From NCBI GenBank assembly GCA_964017045.1, contig OZ024806.1:7026488-7090487 (forward strand): a stretch of DNA of 64,000 nucleotides, in the 5' to 3' direction. Positions 57,312-64,000 of this stretch are shown one piece after another (position 1 is the stretch's first letter; every line of letters starts with the position of its first letter). The position numbers were made by a program, and so were the translations under genes. Source of the DNA: Omphiscola glabra. Its lineage: Eukaryota > Mollusca > Gastropoda > Lymnaeidae. The notes under the pieces were generated by a model. That model was not told the origin of the DNA. It worked only from the letters and a program-made list of their open reading frames with translations, and did not search any database.

Positions 57312-57928
57312 TCATCCTTGAATAATTGCAAAAAAGTTATCTTAATTCGGTAAACTATATCTATACATATATAAGTATATCGCGTATGTGCTTCTATACC
57401 ATCAATTAAAAGTGATGAAAATTGTGTGAATTGTAAAAAAAATGCAAATTTTCTGAATTATTACACACATTTTACAATATTCCGTTTTGGGACCGGGAAC
57501 CTAAATTCTTTTTTCCTCCCTATTATGAGCTAAATATAATTTTCGTATGAGTTCCTATACCATTCATCCGATTGCGATAAAACTTTGGTAAGTTGTTGTG
57601 CGCACCAATGGTTTCTGAATTAGCTTATCCATTTTGAAATATTCCTTTTCGGGCCGAGCCCCAAATTATTTTTTTCTTATATGAGCTATAAAAAATATAA
57701 TTTTAATCAGTGCTATTGCATGGGTGGCTAGAAATCAATCAAATACAAACGACATTTCAGTTTGTGTGGGACATAAGTACAACCATTTTAAAATTTTACA
57801 TTTGGGGCCCGGGGCCTTATTTTAAAAATAAAAAATATTTGAGCTATCTAAATATAATTTAAAATAGAGCTACTGCGTGGGTGGATCAATCGCTACAAGT
57901 GTGTGGACTAAATTTTGAAAATACACGC
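57312..57928. other. Probable interior of a decayed Helitron or adjoining repeat
   Basis: Three diverged repeats of a block with 'ATTCCGTTTTGGGACCGGGA', 'GAGCTAAATATAATTTTCGT' and 'GAGTTCCTATACCATTCATC' appear near 57480, 57650 and 57800. No protein recognised. Confidence 0.4.
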
Positions 57929-58111
57929 TTCTCACGTGGACAGCTATATGTTGCCTGCTCACGCGTCGAAAAAAATGTATAATTTATTTGTGTACACAGC
58001 AGACGGAAAAAACAATAAATATTTTCTATTTAAAAATTACTTTGAAACTTAATTAAAACACAAACACTTTTTTCATTGAGTGGCATGCAACGCATGTCGG
58101 GTTCTCGCTAG
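57929..58111 (+). mobile_element. Helitron 3' end with Pif1 helicase C-terminal remnant
   Basis: 57929-57979 encodes 'FSRGQLYVACSRVEKNV', the C-terminal Pif1-type helicase motif of Helitrons. After a one-base frame change, 'NLFVYTADGKNNKYF' continues the same domain. The 3' end has hairpin CATGC-AAC-GCATG (58084-58096), 11 bases, then CTAG at 58108-58111 followed by T, matching the Helitron terminus rule. The 5' end was not found. Confidence 0.85.
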
Positions 58112-58661
58112 TTGTTTGATATTCAAATAGATTTCTGTTATAATTCACACCTGCCACTTGGCGTACCACTGGTACAATGTTCGATAATTCCACCCTCCCC
58201 CCCCCTCCCCCCCCCCCCACATGTAATCAGAATTTTCACATCAGTACTCAAAATGGGGAATTATCATGATGAGGTTGGACCGTAGACTGCTTATGTTGTT
58301 GTATGCTTCTTTGATGTGAATTTCATTCGGGTTATTAAGATAAGAGTTGTGAAGACTGTGTTATTTCCTCAATCGGATGCTTGAATACAATACAGCTTTT
58401 ATCCAACCAGTTCTGGTTATGTTGTTTTTTGCGCTTGGTCTCCGAAACTCCATAGCGGTGTTATACAACATTGTTTGTTGGAGGCCCAGCGTTGTGATTA
58501 TCTAGAGATGTTCATCCAGAGTATTCTCAAAAGACTTTTAATAACATGGCTCTTCATTTTAGTCGTGTTCAGACGGTTGGGGATTGTCTTCCCCTGTTGT
58601 CCTCTTTTGTGTTGTAAGTAAGGGTTGAGATTATGGATGACAAGATATCCAACAGTCTGCA
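58112..58661. other. Non-coding DNA
   Basis: C-rich tract at 58190-58220. Nothing else recognised. Confidence 0.4.
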
Positions 58662-59400
58662 CCACATACACACTTGGTGACATGCGTAACATACATACTT
58701 GGTTACATGCAACATATACAGACTCTTACATCCACCACATACAGACTGTGTTACATGCAGCACATACAGACTTGGTTACATGCACCACATATACACTTGG
58801 TTACATGCACCACATATACACTTGGTTACATGCAACACATATACACTTGGTTACATGCAACACATACAGACTTGGTTGCATGCACCACATACAGAATTGG
58901 TTAGATGTACCACATACAGACTTGATTCTATGAACCACATACAGACTTGGTTCTATGAACCACATACAGACTTGGTTCTATGAACCACATACAGAGATTG
59001 GTTACGTGCACCACATACAGAATTGGTTACATGCACCACATACAGAATTGGTTACATGCACCACATACAGAATTGGTTACATGCACCACAAACAGAATTG
59101 GTTACATGCACCACATACAGACTTAGTTATGTGCACCACATACATACTTGGTTACATGCACCGCATACAGACTTAGTTATGTGCACAACATACAGACTTA
59201 GTTATGTGCACCACATATAGACTTGGTTACATGCACAACATACAGACCTGGTTATGTGCACAACATACAGACTTGGTTATGTGCACAACATACAGACTTA
59301 GTTATGTGCACAACATACAGACTTGGTTACATGATACAGACTTAGTTACATGCACCATATAGACATGGTTACAGGCACCACATACAGACTTGGTTATATG
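58662..59400. repeat. Minisatellite, 25-bp unit, about 29 copies
   Basis: Unit 'TTGGTTACATGCACCACATA' plus CAGAC, with blocks of variants (TTCTATGAACC, TTAGTTATGTGCAC, AGAATTGG). All three forward frames are largely open, giving false ORFs. Confidence 0.95.
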
Positions 59401-59419
59401 CACAAAATACAGACGGGGT

Positions 59420-59515
59420 TACCTTTTTGGGGTGAGGGTGTATCCAGGATGTCCTATCAGGCGTGTGAAGGTGAAAGACTGTATTAGTAATTAGCAGTTC
59501 GTGCTCAGGGCAAAG
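59420..59515 (-). mobile_element. LINE endonuclease fragment
   Basis: The minus strand encodes 'CPEHELLITNTVFHLHT' and 'DRTSWIHPHPKK', resembling the late part of the AP-type endonuclease domain of invertebrate LINEs ('ELLITNT...W.HPRS'). The 25-bp array starts directly downstream, cutting the domain off. The upstream minus ORF to 59785 is not recognised. Confidence 0.65.
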
Positions 59516-59560
59516 TCTGGAGCAAGAGGAGACCGGGATAATGGTTAGGTCATTTCCTAT

Positions 59561-60170
59561 AAAGTCTATTTTTCTTCTGTTTGTCCACGCTGTCCTTGTC
59601 CTGAACACTGTGCACATTCTAAGCACATGGGCTTTCAATTGTATTTGCGACCGCGTGCATAGTGTTGCCTGCAACTGCGGTAGGCTGAATATGGAATGGT
59701 GGAGCAGACAATCTTTAAGGCACCTTCTCCAGCCCCCATCCTCGTGCCGTGGAGGTGGGAAGTGGCTTCCTAAAAGGCTGCTCATTCGCTCAGGATGCTG
59801 CTCTATTACAGTGATGAACGTCCTTATGGTCTGAGCCGTCTGTGTGAAGGTTTGCGACTACGGCTGCCAGTGTCCCCCACACTTGGTCGCTTCACCGCTT
59901 ACACATCGCCACAGGACTTCGTAGATAATGAAAAAAAATAGGATGGATGGATTTTTGAAATGACTTGGGGGTATTACTTGGAATAAGTGAGAAGAGTTGC
60001 GCGAATCGCCAACCATACGCTCTCGGGAAACGCCATCTGGGTCCGGCAGCAAGACAATATCTAGACGGCTGGGGACGGGATTGGTGCAGCTAAAAGTCCA
60101 TCGTGGACTGCTGTAGGATACATGTATATATAAATTGTGTAAATTTAATTTATACTTGCCTTTTTTCTGA
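59561..60170. other. GC-richer unassigned DNA
   Basis: Small ORFs on both strands without recognisable domains. Confidence 0.35.
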
Positions 60171-60200
60171 TGAAGGCATTTGACTTAATTCTTCATTTTA

Positions 60201-60336
60201 ACTAAAATAAACTACCACAAATGACATCCGAATAGCATTAGTCAAAATGGACCCAGACACGCAGCGCCGCCATTCGCACCCGGGTACCATTAGACTCAAT
60301 GCTATTCGGATGTCATTTGTGGTAGCTTATTTTAGT
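60201..60336. repeat. Fold-back inverted repeat with 43-bp arms
   Basis: 60201-60243 and the reverse complement of 60293-60336 differ by only one or two bases; both contain 'ACCACAAATGACATCCGAAT'. The 49-bp spacer is GC-rich. Weaker complementarity extends outward to roughly 60175 and 60365, where 'CTGATGAAGGC' and 'CTGAAGAAGT' sit on either side. Confidence 0.88.
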
Positions 60337-60897
60337 AAAAACTGAAGAAGTAAGATTACAAACGTTTAGTCCATTCAATTATCTTTCATTTGATACCTCA
60401 TTTAGTCTTACAAACCCAACAATAATATTTTAAATCTTTTTTAATCCCAACCTCTCAATTCTGGTACCTGGGCAGAGGCGTAACTGGGTTTTTGACGCCC
60501 TTGGCAATTTTATTTTTGGCGCCCTTGATAAATTGACAAGTTTCAGCTCTGCGACTTTTTCAATTGTTAGAAAAAATAATTGAATTTCTCTTATTTTATT
60601 TATGACAATAATTAAGTAGTCTGACAGTGACAGTGGATATAAAAAATGCAAAAGACAGGAACAATACTAATTTACAGTTTATTATTTACCAAATAATACC
60701 AAATAAATTGGTGGATAAAACTGGATATTGTTGCGTTAAGACAGACTACAGCAAAACTTGAAGTATTATGTATTATAAAAAAAAATCAATAGTGTCAATG
60801 TGTCATACTCACTATCTCATACATAACGATAGAAACTCACAATTAAAAGTAAATTTAAGTAACACTACACTGATACACTCATATGTCCTATATCAAA

Positions 60898-60965
60898 GGC
60901 TACTGTGGTTGGCATTGTGTGGCTACTGTGGTTGGCATTGTGTAGCTACTGTGGTTGGCATTGTA
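60898..60965. repeat. 23-bp x 3 repeat at the hAT transposase C-terminus
   Basis: Units GGCTACTGTGGTTGGCATTG plus TGT at 60898-60920, 60921-60943 and 60944-60965. Each encodes 'MPTTVA' on minus in a different frame, so the expansion breaks the transposase. Confidence 0.95.
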
Positions 60966-62316
60966 AGAAATGTTTTCAGAGCTCGTTCGATATTCGGGTA
61001 CGATTCTTGCAATTCCCATGTAGCGAGAACATTTAGAAGATCTGAATGAAACATGTCATCGGGTTTTCTGTTTTGCAATAGTTCAATCATTTGGTGTTTA
61101 AAGCATTTTATTTCAATTATAAATTGCTCTTTATTTATTTCAGGATATTTGCCTGATAATAGAACAGCTTTAGATTCTAAATCTTCCATTGCACAAGATT
61201 GTAACGCTTTGCCAGTCAGAAAATTAAAATCTTATGCTATATTTTTCTGAGAAACAAATGTGTCTTTTAGCTGCAACATTATTGCATCAATGATTGCAAA
61301 GCAAGAAATTTTGAATTTATCCAAGTTAGGTCCTTCATCTTCAGCATGCTCTCCTGGCATTCGTTTTCGTTTTGCTTTCCTTTTTTGAACTGGTTCGATC
61401 TTCATTTTAATACACGTTTCTTCAATTTTGGCAAAAATGTTATAGATTTCGTTAGTTCTTAGATCTTGAAAGTCATTTAAAAGTCCTTTTATTAACAACG
61501 ATGATCGATAAATATCCTGGTCTTTTTTTGTAGTGCTAAATTGACCTTGTTTATTTTTTCCAATATCAAATTCCAAATAGTTATAAACGCAATGAACTTG
61601 TAACTATTGATTTAACGGTGCAATGATTTAGCAACAGATAATGCGTCACCAAGTAAGTGATTATTCTTTATTTCAATTAATTCTAAAATAATTTGCTCCA
61701 GTTGCTCATATACAGCACTTACAGCATTTGCTTTGGAACACCATCTTGTGTCCGCATGCTTCTTTAGGCTGATTTCAGTGACTGAGGATATTTTTTCCCA
61801 TCTACTAGTTGACGAGGAGAAAAAATTGTACAATGCCTGTATAGTTCCGAAAAATGTCACAACATCTGCATCAATGCTGGCCACGTGCACACCTACCAAA
61901 TTAAGACTATGTGCACAACACGGGATATACCGAGCAAGTGGATTCTCTTTTTGAAGTATGGCTTGAACTCCCTTGTACTTCCCTGCCGTGTTGGCCCCAT
62001 TATCGTAACCCTGGCCACGTACATCTTCAAGTCATAAACCATTTTAAATTAATGCTGCTTTAATTTCCAAGGCAATTCCTTCGCCTGTTTTTTCTGTTTT
62101 GTTTATGAAACCAACGAACCTCTCTTCAATGGTATATTCTTTATCTGAAAATTTCACATACCGAATAATTTCAGTTAATTGGTCTTTGTGCGATACATCC
62201 AGAGTGCTATCAAATATTATACTGTAATATTTAGCTTCTTGAATTTCTTTTATTATTTCTCTTTGTACTTTCGCTGATAACAAATAAATAAATTCATTCT
62301 GGATTGTTGGCGACAA
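60923..62316 (-). pseudogene. hAT transposase (ZMYM1/DUF4371-like), fragmented
   Basis: From 62316 on minus: 'KYYSIIFDSTLDVSHKDQL' and 'VGFINKTEKTGEGIALEIK' (DUF4371-type, with an Asp of the catalytic core), then 'RGQGYDNGANTAGKYKGVQA', 'ARYIPCCAHSLNLVGVH' and 'HADTRWCSKANAV', and near the C-terminus 'YPNIERALKTFLTMPTTVA', the start of the hAT dimerisation region. Stops or frame changes fall near 62043, 61610, 61231 and 61190. The C-terminal dimerisation segment after 'TTVA' is replaced by a 23-bp repeat. Confidence 0.9.
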
Positions 62317-62539
62317 ATAGCTACCGATTTTTCAAGCTCTCGTCTTTTGAGAGTTAAATGAAATATATTTAAATATCATTAAGTATTCACTTTTTTTTTT
62401 ATCGATGATAAAAGTGAAATATTTATTTAAATAAAAATTAAAGAATTAGAGATTTAGCGGCGCCCTTTTAAACAATCGCAGGCCGGCGCCCTTGGCAACT
62501 GCCCCAATGCCAAGCCGTTGCTACGCCTCTGTACCTGGG

Positions 62540-64000
62540 TACCAATAGGTGCAGCCTTATGACAACTGCAGAGTTAAAAGGAGAAGATTATTTATAATCG
62601 AATACTGTAAACCTCAAACAAGTATCATCAAATATATCTAGCGTATCAATATTTCTTAGGTCCTACTAATTGTAATGGTTCAAGGAAGCAGTTACTCGGG
62701 TGGGGGGGGGGGGCTTAATCATCACATCCCCCACCCCTTGAGAAATGCTTGAAAGAAACAGTCACTCTTTTAGGTGCATCATGTTGCAAATATTGTAATT
62801 ATTGAAAGATTTTGGCAATTTAATTTGATAATTAAATATTATAAATGCGAATAACAAGTTGGAAACATCTTAAAAGGGGAATAACTCTCGTCAACAAGTT
62901 TTAATTCTCCCAGATATGAATGGAAAATAAGGAAGTAAGAATTTTTGTTTACAATCATTTTAGACTGAGATGTTGGCCCCAGGCGGTAATATCCCTAGCT
63001 ACGCCACTGCTCAGAAGTGAAATTAGTGGAGAATAGTATATTCAAGCATCATTTAAAGTATTATTGAATTTAATTAGCATTATATTAAGGAATTTGTAGG
63101 TCACCAATATTGCCAATGAGTAATAATGAGTAATTTTTTTTTTAATTTAAAGTCAAAGTAAATTAATTTCTAATTCTAAAAACCCAAATAACTTTATATT
63201 TTCTAAACTGAAAATATATATTGTTTTGTGTGTCTGAAAGACATATTTAGATGATAAAGAGAACCCAACATGCAGAAATATATTATATTTGCATTCAGGT
63301 ATAATTTGTACTCACTGTTTAAAGCCCAATGTGATGTCCATCTTGCATAGCTCAAAAACTTACACAGAGATCGATTTTATTTATTGCACCATAGTCATAG
63401 CAATCATTTCCCAATATTAGTTTTTAGTGGGGCACTTGTGAATTTGAAAGAACGGGCAATATTTTTTTCAAGACATACGTTTATATTTTTAAATAATATT
63501 TAAACGGATCGCCTCTATTACAATATAAATATTTGTAATAAATTAATATGTTTCTATGTGTATAGGTATAACCCTTTAAGTTAAGCTGAAATTAAACGTA
63601 GTTTTATGACTAGAGCAAAGGAGAGAAAAAAAGAGCAGCAGAAGGGGACAAGGAAAACGTTTAAACTTGCAAAATTAACATCTTGATTCAAGCGAAATAT
63701 CATTTACTAGACCTGCTCCTCAAAATACAGTAGCGTCATATACATCTACTGTTGTATCCATCAATCCATTTACAGACATACCATTATCCATTTCACCTTC
63801 TGGGGAAATTGCACAAGATGAAACACACAAAGCTGTGTCGGAAAACTAGAGAGTGATTCATGCACCACACAGATTCCGGGCTATGAAGTATTAAGAATAA
63901 TTGTACAGTGGAGTACTGGATTCGCAGTGGGCCAACATTGTGTCAGAATCATGACTGTAACATATCAAACACAGGCATAGTGTACCCTGGAGAAGAAAGA
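62540..64000. other. AT-rich DNA with scattered relics
   Basis: G-run at 62701-62712. 'TCCCTAGCTACGCCACTGCTC' type end near 62990-63010 matches the hAT relic family. At 63612-63700 the plus strand has a Lys/Arg-rich stretch ('RKKEQQKGTRKTFKLAKLTS') that could be the N-terminus of another decayed hAT transposase, but stops follow quickly. Confidence 0.35.

Larger units (their letters stand above)
60473..62531 (-). mobile_element. hAT transposon with inverted termini and 8-bp target duplication
   Basis: Left end CAGAGGCGTAACTGG (60473) and right end, reversed, CAGAGGCGTAGCAACGG (62531). TACCTGGG occurs at 60465-60472 and exactly again at 62532-62539, the hAT duplication length. Both subterminal regions carry CGCCCTTGGCAA in the same orientation. 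The transposase is decayed. The distance from the right end to the first transposase residues is only about 215 bp, so the N-terminal zinc finger region has been lost. Confidence 0.93.

Noticed and set aside
56413..57331. Two ~280-codon ORFs rich in Leu, Ser, Cys and Val
   Set aside because: Direct products of GACA/GAGA microsatellite DNA.
58498..59220. ORFs with TTYRLGYMHH-type repeats
   Set aside because: A 25-bp minisatellite cycles through the three frames; translation is an artefact.

Overview
This is animal nuclear DNA. It is AT-rich and dense in minisatellites, homopolymer runs and decayed transposons, with few genes. GT-AG splice sites, LINE, hAT, Helitron and Ty3/Gypsy remains, and single-exon genes in a spaced same-strand cluster fit a heterobranch (pond-snail-like) gastropod. 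Three elements that look like SPIN hAT transposons support this, because SPIN has been reported from the pond snail Lymnaea stagnalis. The species assignment is inference.

Three genic regions can be supported. (1) A minus-strand family encodes a large protein with a trypsin-like fold. The copies are a pseudogene at 6657-8862, an intact 784-codon single-exon gene at 23587-25941, and a nearly open copy with two in-frame stops at 36956-39418. Orphan pieces of the same unit lie at 11930-12480 (5' flank) and 26404-26478 (N-terminal remnant). The intact protein has one trypsin-like domain with visible His/Asp/Ser candidates, then a second half-domain lacking Asp and Ser, then a C-terminal region I do not recognise. 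(2) A minus-strand gene at 53360-55088 encodes a divergent SMAD MH1 DNA-binding domain over three exons; no MH2 domain was found. (3) One weak unassigned ORF lies at 31687-31902.

Mobile elements, left to right: LINE 3' ends (740-984, 1842-2037 with a 12-bp target duplication, 29765-29985); SPIN-like hATs at 10036-11667 (interrupted by another hAT at 10143-11572), 43034-43271 and 43657-43863; a decayed Ty3/Gypsy element (44725-49295); a solo LTR (51718-52205); a Helitron 3' end with helicase residue (57929-58111); a LINE endonuclease scrap (59420-59515); and a hAT with terminal repeats and an exact 8-bp target duplication (60473-62531).

Tandem repeats cover several kilobases, with periods of 12, 14, 15, 16, 19, 23, 24, 25, 33, 37-45, 38, 39, 49 and 51 bp. 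Several arose inside coding sequence: the Gypsy RNase H and integrase, the hAT C-terminus, and the third gene-family copy. The pair of 37-45 bp arrays at 26836-27060 and 28739-29029 is an inverted duplication in which every unit carries a full palindromic CRE (TGACGTCA). Most long ORFs in such arrays are artefacts of periodicity.
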